The notes beneath the pieces are model-generated. The model saw only the letters and a list, made by a program, of their open reading frames with translations. It searched no databases and was not told where the DNA came from. Shown piece by piece: positions 26,660 to 34,693 of a DNA stretch of 64,000 bases; the first letter of the stretch is position 1; every line of letters begins with the position of its first letter. The stretch is from DASVTU01 sp036387415. GTDB lineage: Bacteria; Acidobacteriota; Blastocatellia; Pyrinomonadales; Pyrinomonadaceae. Both the position numbers and the translations under genes were made by a program. The stretch lies in NCBI GenBank assembly GCA_036387415.1, contig DASVTU010000033.1, forward strand, positions 186,001 to 250,000, given 5' to 3'.

Positions 26660-26705
26660 AAAGACACATGCTTTTATTTCATCCCACATCCCTCCGCACT
26701 CATCC
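26629..26705. repeat. Near-perfect 33-bp palindrome, unit ATGAGYGCGGAGGGATGTGGGATGA
   Basis: 26629-26661 pairs with 26672-26705 with one mismatch and one bulge around a 10-base loop. The left arm contains the last nine codons and TAA of the HAD gene. The same word appears as the arms of the element at 61906-61966. It is also suited to act as a terminator for the HAD gene, since ttttattt follows the loop. Confidence 0.85.
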
Positions 26706-26725
26706 CTTACTTGAAGGGAGCACAC

Positions 26726-27214
26726 ATGGCAAATCGCATCGCACGTATCGAAACCAACCGCGGCACTATTCGCTTTGAACTACTCGAAGACCAAGCGCCG
26801 AAGACGACCGACAACTTCATCAAACTCGCCGAGCGCGGCTACTACAACGGCGTTATCTTCCATCGCGTTATCAACGGCTTCATGATTCAGGGCGGCGACC
26901 CCACAGGCACAGGTCGCGGCGGCGAAGCCGCCTCCGGCGGACGTTTCCCCGACGAAATCAACCGCTCATCCGAACTCTATCAAGGAGCTTACAAGAAGGG
27001 CACGGTGGCGATGGCTAATGCCGGGCCAAACACCAATGGCTCGCAGTTCTTCATCATGCACGCCGATTATGCGCTGCCGCCGAGCTATTCAAAATTCGGC
27101 CAGGTCGTCGAAGGTCTAGACGTGGTAGACGCCATCGCCACCACCGAAACTGACCGCAACGACCGCCCGCGCGCCGATGTCGTCATGGAAACAGTGACCA
27201 TCGAACAAGCCTAA
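26726..27214 (+). CDS. Cyclophilin-type peptidyl-prolyl cis-trans isomerase
   Basis: The 162-residue protein consists of one cyclophilin domain with 'NFIKLAERGYYNGVIFHRVINGFMIQGGD', 'GTVAMANAGPNTNGSQFFI' and 'YSKFGQVVEGLDVVD', including the catalytic Arg in 'FHRVI' and Phe and Gln residues of the active site. It has no signal peptide and so acts in the cytoplasm, assisting protein folding. ATG 26726 has a strong ribosome site (GAAGGGAG, 5 bases away). It is flanked by two different intergenic palindromes. Confidence 0.95.
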   Translation: MANRIARIETNRGTIRFELLEDQAPKTTDNFIKLAERGYYNGVIFHRVINGFMIQGGDPTGTGRGGEAASGGRFPDEINRSSELYQGAYKKGTVAMANAGPNTNGSQFFIMHADYALPPSYSKFGQVVEGLDVVDAIATTETDRNDRPRADVVMETVTIEQA

Positions 27215-27407
27215 CGATTGCGGAATGCGGATTGAAAAAGAGGAATTCAGGAGTCAGAAACCAGCAGCCGAAATGAAAGCCGGAAAGCAGTTGAGAACGA
27301 AGCTCATCAAGCATCTCTACTGAACCAAGCATTTCTACTGACTACTGACTACTGTGTCCTGTCTACTGCGTTTCAATCCGCATTCCGCATTCCGAAATCC
27401 GCAATCG
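27215..27407. repeat. Intergenic repeat element, arms CGGAATGCGGATTG, conserved core
   Basis: The left arm gcggaatgcggattgaaa (27220-27237) pairs perfectly with tttcaatccgcattccgc (27371-27388); the right arm holds an extra copy of the word. The core contains gaattcaggagtcaga (27243-27258), ccggaaagcagtt (27280-27292), aagctcatcaagc (27300-27312), aaccaagcatt (27323-27333) and a tactgactactgactactg run. The right arm encodes the last 11 codons and stop of thiD. Confidence 0.85.
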
Positions 27408-28209
27408 AGTGATTGATTGGCCCGTGACCGTGGCCTAAGCGGGGCGCGTGGCGGATGGCTTCGGCGACGAATCTTTTGGCTGTGCCGACCGCTTCTTCGA
27501 GCGTCGAGCCGCGTGCGAGCGAGGCGGCGATGGCAGCGGCGAGCGTGCAGCCCGTGCCGTGCGTCGAAGTCGTTTCGATGCGTGCGCCGCGAAAGATTCG
27601 GACGCGTCCTTCTTCATCGAGCAAGAGGTCGAGCGCGTCGCCTGAGAGATGCCCGCCCTTAATCAACACCGCACGCGCGCCCATCTCGCGCATCCGCCAA
27701 GCGGCGCGAAGCATTCCTTCTTCATCCACAATATTTTGCAAGCCCGTGATGCGTTCGGCTTCGGGGATGTTCGGCGTGGCGACGCGTGCGAGCGGCAGGA
27801 GTTCTTCTTTGAGCGCGCGCAGAGCGTCGTCGTCAATCAAATCGTAACCGGAGGTTGAACGGACAACGGGGTCGACGACGGGCGCGGGCAGTTCAGTCTC
27901 GCGCATCAGTCGTGCGACTTCGGTGATGACTTCGCGCGTCGGCAGCATCCCCGTCTTAACGCCCGCGACACGAAAGTCTTCGATGACAGGCAAGACTTGT
28001 GCGCGCACCGTCTCAGCGGTCTGGTGCGTCGCGCCGAAGACGCCCGTCGTGTTTTGAAAAGTCAGAGAGGTGACGGCAGCCGTGGCGAAGCAGCCGAAGG
28101 CGGTGAACGTTTTGATGTCGGCCACGACGCCCGCGCCGCCCGACGGGTCGAAGCCCGCGATGGTCAGCGCGACAAGCGGCGTCAGCGCGTCGGTCTGTTT
28201 GTTACTCAT
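27373..28209 (-). CDS. thiD: Hydroxymethylpyrimidine / phosphomethylpyrimidine kinase
   Basis: ThiD phosphorylates HMP twice to give HMP-PP for thiamine synthesis. It is a ribokinase-fold enzyme of 278 residues with 'TIAGFDPSGGAGVVADIKTF', 'VKTGMLPT', 'VVDPVVRSTSGYDL' and the catalytic 'STHGTGCTLAAAIAASLARG'. I start at ATG 28209 (MSNKQTDALT). It lies 7 bases after thiE, so both are one operon. The last 11 residues 'HSIADFGMRNAD' are encoded by the neighbouring repeat arm and are not part of the family. Confidence 0.95.
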   Translation of the reverse strand: MSNKQTDALTPLVALTIAGFDPSGGAGVVADIKTFTAFGCFATAAVTSLTFQNTTGVFGATHQTAETVRAQVLPVIEDFRVAGVKTGMLPTREVITEVARLMRETELPAPVVDPVVRSTSGYDLIDDDALRALKEELLPLARVATPNIPEAERITGLQNIVDEEGMLRAAWRMREMGARAVLIKGGHLSGDALDLLLDEEGRVRIFRGARIETTSTHGTGCTLAAAIAASLARGSTLEEAVGTAKRFVAEAIRHAPRLGHGHGPINHSIADFGMRNAD

Positions 28210-28216
28210 AGTTTTG

Positions 28217-28978
28217 TTAATCTCTCTCCGCCTGTCTCGCGTCTCTTGCGGCTTCTCTAATCGCACGCACAACGTCTACGAGTTCGCGCGTGTCGGCAAA
28301 CAGACGAATCGCCGCGACGCCGTGCGCGCCCGCGAGGAGCGCGTGGCGCGCATTTTCGAGATTGACTCCGCCGAGCGCGAGGAGCGGAAACGGCGCGAGG
28401 TCGCGGGCGGCTTCAGTTAATTGTTGGAGGCCGAGAGGCGAACCGTAAGCACGTTTGGAGGGCGTGTCGAAGATGGGGCCGAGGACGGCGAAGTCTGCGC
28501 CGCCGTCGCGCGCGGCACGCGCCTGTGCGATTGTGTGCGCAGAGACACCGATGAGAAAACTGCTGTTTGAAACGTCTGCATGAGTCGCTGGGCGCGTGGC
28601 GATGGTCGCCGGATGACTGTCGTTTATCGTCGCCGGATGCGCGCCGTCGGTCATCGAACGTACCACGGCGACATCGAGCGATTGCGTAGTGAGATGAACG
28701 CCGTCGGCTCCGGCGGCGCGTGCGATGTCGGTGCGGTCGTTTATGAGTAGACGCGTGGCGCTGCGCTCGGTGATGGCGGCGGCTCGTCTGGCGAGTTCGT
28801 AGAGCGTGCGTGCGGTGAGTTTTTTTTCGCGGAGTTGGACGAGAGAAATGCGTGCGGCGACGGCGCGTTCGACCAGCGACAACAACGCACCGAATTCCTT
28901 ACTCGACGGAGTTGTGTCGCGTGTCGTCTCGCCGCTCGTAATGAGATAGGTCGTCGGATAGTCGGAGTTGACCGGCAT
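28217..28978 (-). CDS. thiE: Thiamine-phosphate synthase
   Basis: ThiE joins HMP-PP and thiazole phosphate. The TIM-barrel motifs are present: 'TYLITSGE', 'LVQLREKKLTARTLYELARRA', 'LLINDRTDIARAAGADGVHL', 'LIGVSAHTIAQARAA', 'FAVLGPIFDTPSKR' and 'LLALGGVNLENA'. Between 'VHLTTQSLDVAVVRSM' and 'FLIGVSAH' lies an extra stretch of about 25-30 residues with a repeated 'HPATI/RPATH' motif, absent in most ThiE. Its 5' end overlaps the upstream membrane-protein gene by 80 bases. Confidence 0.92.
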   Translation of the reverse strand: MPVNSDYPTTYLITSGETTRDTTPSSKEFGALLSLVERAVAARISLVQLREKKLTARTLYELARRAAAITERSATRLLINDRTDIARAAGADGVHLTTQSLDVAVVRSMTDGAHPATINDSHPATIATRPATHADVSNSSFLIGVSAHTIAQARAARDGGADFAVLGPIFDTPSKRAYGSPLGLQQLTEAARDLAPFPLLALGGVNLENARHALLAGAHGVAAIRLFADTRELVDVVRAIREAARDARQAERD

Positions 28979-29348
28979 CGGTGGAAGTAGCGGCGGAAGT
29001 AGCGTCAGTGGTGGTTGTCGTTGGCATCTGCGAGTCGGCGGCCTGGATAGCGGCGGGGCGGTCTTCCTGCGCCTGAAGTCGCTGCACGGTTTGGCGAAAG
29101 TGAGCTATCTCCCAGAAGGCCATCGTGAGATTGAGCAGCCCCAGTCCTGTCACCGCGCCGCGCATCCATCCAGACGAAACCGCGTGCTGCAATCCTTGCA
29201 GGCCGACCTTCTGCGAAGCGTAAAGCAGAAAAAAATTGTCGCCCCAGTCGCCGATGCCGAATGGGTGAACCCACGGCAGCACTGTCAACACGATGCCCGC
29301 TTCAAGGCACAGGATGATGTAAAAGATAACGGTTAACTTCGATGCCAT
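28899..29348 (-). CDS. Small membrane protein, 149 aa
   Basis: Two hydrophobic segments are clear: 'LTVIFYIILCLEAGIVLTVLPWV' (about 4-26) and 'GAVTGLGLLNLTMAFWEIAHF' (about 64-84). 'WGDNFFLLYASQKVGLQGLQHAVSSGWMRG' lies between them. A Thr/Ala/Ser-rich tail and a hydrophilic end read through the first 80 bases of thiE in another frame. The conserved-looking part ends near residue 95, so the tail may be a recent extension. No family name known to me; it probably shares the thi transcript. Confidence 0.72.
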   Translation of the reverse strand: MASKLTVIFYIILCLEAGIVLTVLPWVHPFGIGDWGDNFFLLYASQKVGLQGLQHAVSSGWMRGAVTGLGLLNLTMAFWEIAHFRQTVQRLQAQEDRPAAIQAADSQMPTTTTTDATSAATSTDAGQLRLSDDLSHYERRDDTRHNSVE

Positions 29349-29366
29349 TTTATTTCACAGAGGCCA

Positions 29367-29440
29367 GAGGCTAAAGGTTAGAGGTCAGTAGAACCTTGAA
29401 GGTTGTTTTAACTGAACTCGAATCTCTAACTTCCGACCTC
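29367..29440. repeat. Intergenic imperfect palindrome, unit GAGGTCGGAAGTTAGAG
   Basis: gaggctaaaggttagag (29367-29383) pairs with ctctaacttccgacctc (29424-29440) at 13 of 17 positions. The right arm touches the stop codon of the 796-residue TPR gene (29440-29442). Confidence 0.6.
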
Positions 29441-31830
29441 TATTTCGCCGCTCGTTGCGATTGCAGTTCGCGCAACTTTTCAGAGACGCCGCGATAAGAA
29501 ACGTTGATGCCGTAAACTTCCGTGAAAGTGTCGATGGCGCGTTCGAGGTCGCCCATTTGCTCGTAGGCCGTGCCGAGTTCAAAGCGTAGAGCCTGATATT
29601 CGTCGTCGGTGTGGTTGGGCGCGTCGAGGCCTTTTTTGAACCAAATGATGGCGGCGCGCGGCACACCCTTGCTCATGAAACAATGGCCGAGCAGATTGCA
29701 GCAACGTAGATAACGCGGCGTGCCGTCGCCGGGTGCGGTCTTTCCGGCGGCAATCTGAAACTCTTCGATGGCCTGGTCGAGCAAATCCATCTCTTTGTAA
29801 GCCAAGCCCATATTGTAATGCGTCTCGTAATCGCCGTCCTGCGCGGGGTCGGATTCTTCGACCGCCTCACGAAACTCATCGAAGATGGCAGCCAGTCCGG
29901 GGTCGAGGCCGTCATCTTCTTGCACGGGCGATGCGGAACTCGACGTGGCGGACGACGAAGAGACTGGTCGCGCAACGTCCTCTTGAATGACGACTGCTTC
30001 GACTTCGCTGGCAACGACTACGCTGTCAACATCCTCAACCGACGCGAAATCGACCGTCCCGATTGCCTGCTCCGCGTTGGCGGAATCGTCTGTCACGAAA
30101 GGCACATGGTCGTCGTCGATCGCGCCGCCGGACGTGATGCGACGGCGGCGTGCTTCGATGCTGGCGTGCTCGCCGTATTGTCGTTCGAGCATGTCGAGCG
30201 TGTCGCCCGCGATGTCCGTATAGCCTTGCGTGAGATAGAAATCAACGCTCTCCAATTCCTGTTCGAGCATCGAGAGACGACGTGCGTCGTCGGCAGAGGT
30301 CGTCGGCGTGCCAGAGTTTCCCGCGAGCGAGGCGTCGTTCACAAAACTGAAATCGACATCGTGGAAGCCCGCCGCTGCATGTTCGGAGCCGGACGACGCA
30401 TTGCTCTCGAAAGCAGAGCCGCCCGAATCGGTGAAATCGTTGAGGTCTGCGAATGAAGCGTTGGCATCCGATGGCGGCGGAGACGAGACGGACGACTGCT
30501 CGACCGTGTTCCATTCAAACTCCGAAGCGGGCTGAGAGGCGTTTGGCGAAGATGCAGGCGCCGAAGCGGCGAACGTCTCATCTCCGAGCATGAAGCTCTC
30601 AAACGTCGGCACTTCTCCGGTCTCGAAGCCCAACTCTTCATGCATCGTCTCTTCACCTTCAACTTCACCGCCGAGCGCGATGAGTCGTTCGCGGTACTGC
30701 GGCTCGTTCGGCGAAAGTCGTACTAGTTGGGCGAGTGCGCTTCGTTCCTCGTCGGCGAGGCCGAGCGTCTCTGCGGCCTCCGCGATGCTTTCGAGCACGA
30801 CGCGCAGATGGTCGTCATCGCGCTGCCATGTGTGTATGCGCGCCAGCAGACGCAAGGCTTCCATCTGTTCGGGGTCGCGCGCTAAAGCCTCTTGCAAGAG
30901 GTCGAGCAGCGTGTCCTCTTCGCGACCCGACATGGCGGGTTCGGCGATGCGCGAGAGGACGCTGACAGCTTCGTCAATGCTCGCCTGCGCGAGATGAAGA
31001 CGCGCCACGTCGAAGAAGAGTGAGAAGTTCGACGGTTCGCGGTCAACGAGTTCCTGCACGGCGGCTTCGGCAGCCGAGGCATTCTCCGCGTCGATAAGCG
31101 CACGCGCCAACATGAGTCGCAACTCTAAATCAGCAGGACGCGCGGCCACTGCCTGTTCGAGCATCTCCGCCGCCTCATCCGCCGTGCCGAGCGCGGTGTG
31201 CGCGGCGACGAATCCTTGCAGGGCGGCGTGCGCGTGCGGATGCCATGTGAGCGATTTAGTGTAAGCTTCGAGCGCACGTTCGTAGTCGCCTTTGGCGGCG
31301 AGACGGTCGCCCGCCTCGGTGAAAGCCTCGGCGGCGAGGTCGTTCATCTCTTCGCGTAGGAAACTCTCCGCGAGACGCAGGCGCAGGTCGATGTTGTTAG
31401 GGTCGAGGTCGGCGACGCGGCGTAGGATTTCGAGCGCCTCACGGCTCTGCCCCTGACGCGCCATAGCATCTGCCACAGTCATATACTGCGCGCGCGCTTC
31501 GACCATCAAGCCTTGTTGTTCGTAGAGCGCGGCGAGCGCGGCGGCGACATCCGTCGCGCCTGGATTGTAGCGTGTAATCTTTTTGTAGACGGCGATGGCT
31601 TTGAGGCCGAAGCCCTGTTCGCGGTAATGAGAGGCGACGCGCATGAAGCAGACCACAGCATCATCTTTTTTATCGACGCGCGAATAGAGGTCGCCGAGCG
31701 TGTTGAGCGCGGTAATATCGGTCGCGTCGTGTTCGACGATGCGACGGTACTCCTGAATGGCTGCGGGGATTTTGCCTTGTGCAATATACTTCTCCGCCGC
31801 ACGAACAACCTTTGCTTTATCGAAGCCCAT
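29440..31830 (-). CDS. Large TPR protein, 796 aa
   Basis: No signal peptide is present. The N-terminal half (1-400) and the C-terminal 130 residues are arrays of TPR helices ('GKIPAAIQEYRRIVEHDATDITALNTLGDLYSR', 'YNMGLAYKEMDLLDQAIEEFQIA'). An acidic Ser/Ala/Asp-rich segment of about 250 residues (430-670) joins them. It is likely a cytoplasmic scaffold; similar proteins in other bacteria have been tied to motility or secretion complexes, but nothing here shows which. It stands alone, divergent from the O-antigen ligase gene. Confidence 0.82.
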   Translation of the reverse strand: MGFDKAKVVRAAEKYIAQGKIPAAIQEYRRIVEHDATDITALNTLGDLYSRVDKKDDAVVCFMRVASHYREQGFGLKAIAVYKKITRYNPGATDVAAALAALYEQQGLMVEARAQYMTVADAMARQGQSREALEILRRVADLDPNNIDLRLRLAESFLREEMNDLAAEAFTEAGDRLAAKGDYERALEAYTKSLTWHPHAHAALQGFVAAHTALGTADEAAEMLEQAVAARPADLELRLMLARALIDAENASAAEAAVQELVDREPSNFSLFFDVARLHLAQASIDEAVSVLSRIAEPAMSGREEDTLLDLLQEALARDPEQMEALRLLARIHTWQRDDDHLRVVLESIAEAAETLGLADEERSALAQLVRLSPNEPQYRERLIALGGEVEGEETMHEELGFETGEVPTFESFMLGDETFAASAPASSPNASQPASEFEWNTVEQSSVSSPPPSDANASFADLNDFTDSGGSAFESNASSGSEHAAAGFHDVDFSFVNDASLAGNSGTPTTSADDARRLSMLEQELESVDFYLTQGYTDIAGDTLDMLERQYGEHASIEARRRRITSGGAIDDDHVPFVTDDSANAEQAIGTVDFASVEDVDSVVVASEVEAVVIQEDVARPVSSSSATSSSASPVQEDDGLDPGLAAIFDEFREAVEESDPAQDGDYETHYNMGLAYKEMDLLDQAIEEFQIAAGKTAPGDGTPRYLRCCNLLGHCFMSKGVPRAAIIWFKKGLDAPNHTDDEYQALRFELGTAYEQMGDLERAIDTFTEVYGINVSYRGVSEKLRELQSQRAAK

Positions 31831-32040
31831 CGAGTATGGTCTGCTGCTTTATCAATGGATGAAAGAATCTTGCACGGCGGTCACGAACAGCAAGGGTGGT
31901 CGCGCCCGTCAAATAAAAACGTCCCCGTCACGGGTCGCACCCTCCTGTCGGTGAGGGGCAGTTTGGTACGCTAGCATGCGCTTGCGGCGAGTGTCAACCG
32001 CCTTTACTCGCAAGCTCTTTGCGCTTGAAAAACAACCTCT

Positions 32041-33579
32041 ATGAGCCTTCCGCAACCACTCAAGAGCGACGCTAATGTGCGTCCGGCGACCGCTGCCAGC
32101 CGTCTCTCGCGCATGCTGACGCTCATCGGTTTCGTGCTCTACGCCGCTTTCGCGCCCCATTCAATAGCCGGTGCGTGGATTGGTCTCGCGCTCGCAGCGC
32201 TCGGCTGGCTCATCCGCATACTCGATACCAAACGAACAGGACTCAGACGTACCGCGCTCGACCTTCCGCTCTGGCTCTTTTTCGCGTGGACGCTTCTCTC
32301 CGCCGTCTTCTCCGCCGAACCGCGCGTGAGTCTCGCTAAACTGGCGAACGTCAGCATTCTTCTCATCTTCTATCTCGCGCAGGCCATGCTCACGCGTCGT
32401 CGCATCATTATGCTCGCGACGTTGATGATTACGTCGGGCGTCGCGGGCGTGCTGTGGAGCATCGGTGAAGTGGCGCGCGGACGCGGCGTCGTGGTCGAAG
32501 AGATGTCGGAGACGAGTCCTTTCCGGCAGACGACGCCACCGCTCGAAGCGGGCGATGCCATATGGCGCATCGACGGCCAACGCGTCTCCACCATAGCCGA
32601 GATTGACGCCGCGCTCCGACGCGCCGACGTCGCACGACCGCTCGCCGTGAGCGTCATCTCGCGCGGCGAACACGTCGAATGGACGCTGCCGCCACGCACC
32701 GAAGCGACACAAGACCCCGCTTCGCCCTCCGGCCTCAGAGGTTCACAACGCACGCACCGCTTCCGCGCCTCCGGCTGGACTCGCCACTACGAAACACACG
32801 CCGAACTCCTGCAAATGCTCGCCCAACTCGCGCTCGGCTTCGCGCTCGCCGCGCTGCAACGAAAGGGTTCACGGCTTCACATCATGGTGCCTGCGGCGGC
32901 CTTCGCGTTGCTCGCCGTCGGCATTGCGCTGACGGCGATGCGGACGGTGCTCGTCGCCTTCGCCTTCGGCGCGTTCGTCGTCGCATGGCGCGCGGCGACG
33001 CGCTGGCAGACGCATCTCGCCATCTCGCTCGTCGTCCTGCTCGCACTTTCGTTCGGCGCATTTGCCGTCTCGCGCACGCGCGCCACGGGCGCACTCATGT
33101 TCCAGGATGCGAGCGCGCAGATGCGTCTGAGCGTCGCCGGACACGCGCTCGAACGCATCCCTCTGCGCCCCGTCTTCGGCCACGGCATGGACGCCGTTAA
33201 TTTCCACTGGACGGAGTGGGGCTTCCCCGGCACGCAACACATCCACATGCACTCGACGCTCATTCAACTCGCCTTCGACCGTGGCCTGCCCGCGCTCATC
33301 TTCTGGTTCTGGCTCATCATTGCCTTCTGGCGCACGACGACCCACGCCGAAGCCGCATGGCGCACCTCCGACGACCCCGACATCCACGGCTTCCTCCTCG
33401 GCACGACGGGCGCGCTCGCCGGATTCCTCGCCAGTTCGCTCGTCAACTACAACTTCGGTGATGCCGAAGTCGCGCTTCTCCTCTGGTGGCTCATGGGCGC
33501 AGTAGTCGTCGCGAAACGCGACGGAATGCGGAATGCGGATTGTGGAATGATGAAGCAGAAGTCAGAAGACGGAAGTTAG
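32041..33579 (+). CDS. O-antigen ligase/polymerase-family membrane protein with PDZ-like insert
   Basis: This polytopic inner-membrane protein (about 10-12 helices) carries the Wzy_C/O-antigen ligase region late in the chain ('PLRPVFGHGMDAVNFHW', 'HIHMHSTLIQLAFDRGLPALI'), with the conserved periplasmic His/Arg residues. It would join or polymerise a surface glycan at the periplasmic face. Residues about 160-220 ('LEAGDAIWRIDGQRVSTIAEIDAALRRADVARPL…SRGEHVEW') look like a PDZ domain inserted in a periplasmic loop, which is unusual for the family. The last ~20 residues 'RDGMRNADCGMM…' come from the intergenic repeat. It opens the surface-glycan locus. Confidence 0.85.
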   Translation: MSLPQPLKSDANVRPATAASRLSRMLTLIGFVLYAAFAPHSIAGAWIGLALAALGWLIRILDTKRTGLRRTALDLPLWLFFAWTLLSAVFSAEPRVSLAKLANVSILLIFYLAQAMLTRRRIIMLATLMITSGVAGVLWSIGEVARGRGVVVEEMSETSPFRQTTPPLEAGDAIWRIDGQRVSTIAEIDAALRRADVARPLAVSVISRGEHVEWTLPPRTEATQDPASPSGLRGSQRTHRFRASGWTRHYETHAELLQMLAQLALGFALAALQRKGSRLHIMVPAAAFALLAVGIALTAMRTVLVAFAFGAFVVAWRAATRWQTHLAISLVVLLALSFGAFAVSRTRATGALMFQDASAQMRLSVAGHALERIPLRPVFGHGMDAVNFHWTEWGFPGTQHIHMHSTLIQLAFDRGLPALIFWFWLIIAFWRTTTHAEAAWRTSDDPDIHGFLLGTTGALAGFLASSLVNYNFGDAEVALLLWWLMGAVVVAKRDGMRNADCGMMKQKSEDGS

Positions 33580-33676
33580 AATAAAAACTTGAATGCGGTT
33601 GAAAGCAAAGCTCATCAAGCTTTTCGTCTGGCTACTGTTTACTGCTCCCAATCCGAAATCCGCATTCCGCAATTCC
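33523..33676. repeat. Intergenic repeat element, arms GGAATGCGGATTG
   Basis: ggaatgcggaatgcggattg (33523-33542) pairs with the region 33650-33676 (caatccgaaatccgcattccgcaattcc, one copy of the word altered). The core shares aagctcatcaagc (33608-33620) with the element at 27215-27407. The left arm is translated as the tail of the O-antigen ligase gene and the right arm abuts the stop of the convergent permease gene. Confidence 0.85.
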
Positions 33677-34509
33677 TAAATCACGTCTGCGAAGTTCTTG
33701 CGTGTTTTGGCGAACCACCAGTAGCCGGAGATGAAGACGAGGAGCGCGAAGAGTGTGAAGTAGGCGAGACCTTGCCAGTCGGGCGGCAAGCCTTCGAGCA
33801 TGATGCGTCGATAACTTCGTATGAGCGGCGTGAACGGGTTGAGGTTGAGAAACGCGCGATACTTCTGCGGCACCAATGCCTCCGGGTAAATAATCGGCGT
33901 CAGATACATCCACGCCATCAAAGCCAGCCCGATAGCCTGCGCCGTATCCCGCACGAAGACGCCGAGCGATGCGACGAACCACGCCGCGCCGAGCGTCAAC
34001 AACAACTGCGGCAACATTAGCAACGGTAGACACACCAGCGTCCAGTGAACTTCGCCGCGAAGCACCAACGCCGCCACAACCAGCACCAGCATGCCGAACA
34101 CTTGCGTCGCATGCGCCGCGAGCGTCTGCGCCACCGGCAACGTTTCGAGCGGAAACACCACGCGCTTCACCAGATTCGCGTTCGACACAATCACGTTCGA
34201 CGCCAGTTGCAGAGATTCCTGAAACGCCGTCCACGGCAGCAACCCGCAGAATAAGTACAGAGCGTAATCCCACGCCGAGCCGCTCTCGCCAAACCTCGCA
34301 TTGAACACGCCCGCGAAGATAAACGTGAAAATCACAATCATCACCAGCGGCGTCAGCAGCGCCCACACCACGCCGAGCGCCGACCCGCGATAACGCGCCG
34401 CCATCTCCCGCCGCGTTAGTGGCACAATCAAATCCAACCTCTGCGGCAATTCCCACAGAGGCCGCCACACACGCCGCCTCGCTGCCTGAGCCGAAATCAT
34501 GCCCGCCAT
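33676..34509 (-). CDS. ABC-2 type polysaccharide export permease (Wzm-like)
   Basis: The 277-residue protein has six hydrophobic helices and the TagG/KpsM/Wzm pattern: 'VPLTRREMAARYRGSALGVVWALLTPLVMIVIFTFIFAG', 'LFCGLLPWTAFQESL', 'NANLVKRVVFPLETLPV' and 'LTPIIYPEALVPQKYRAFLNLNPFTPLI'. It would form the channel for lipid-linked glycan export in the inner membrane. The ATPase partner is the divergent gene starting at 34694. An alternative start is M4. Confidence 0.92.
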   Translation of the reverse strand: MAGMISAQAARRRVWRPLWELPQRLDLIVPLTRREMAARYRGSALGVVWALLTPLVMIVIFTFIFAGVFNARFGESGSAWDYALYLFCGLLPWTAFQESLQLASNVIVSNANLVKRVVFPLETLPVAQTLAAHATQVFGMLVLVVAALVLRGEVHWTLVCLPLLMLPQLLLTLGAAWFVASLGVFVRDTAQAIGLALMAWMYLTPIIYPEALVPQKYRAFLNLNPFTPLIRSYRRIMLEGLPPDWQGLAYFTLFALLVFISGYWWFAKTRKNFADVI

Positions 34510-34693
34510 TGTAACAGGAAACGGAAACGGGAAATGGCGGGCGCGGCGGGTGTGACAAAGAAGCTGTGGGAAATCTCCGACATCGTAGCTTTGCTTGATA
34601 TGGATTTTTCTAATGCTGAAAATTCAAACTGACCCACTACCTGAAATTCTCTATTCTGGCTTCCGGCTTGTGGATTCTGTTAAATTGCAGGGC

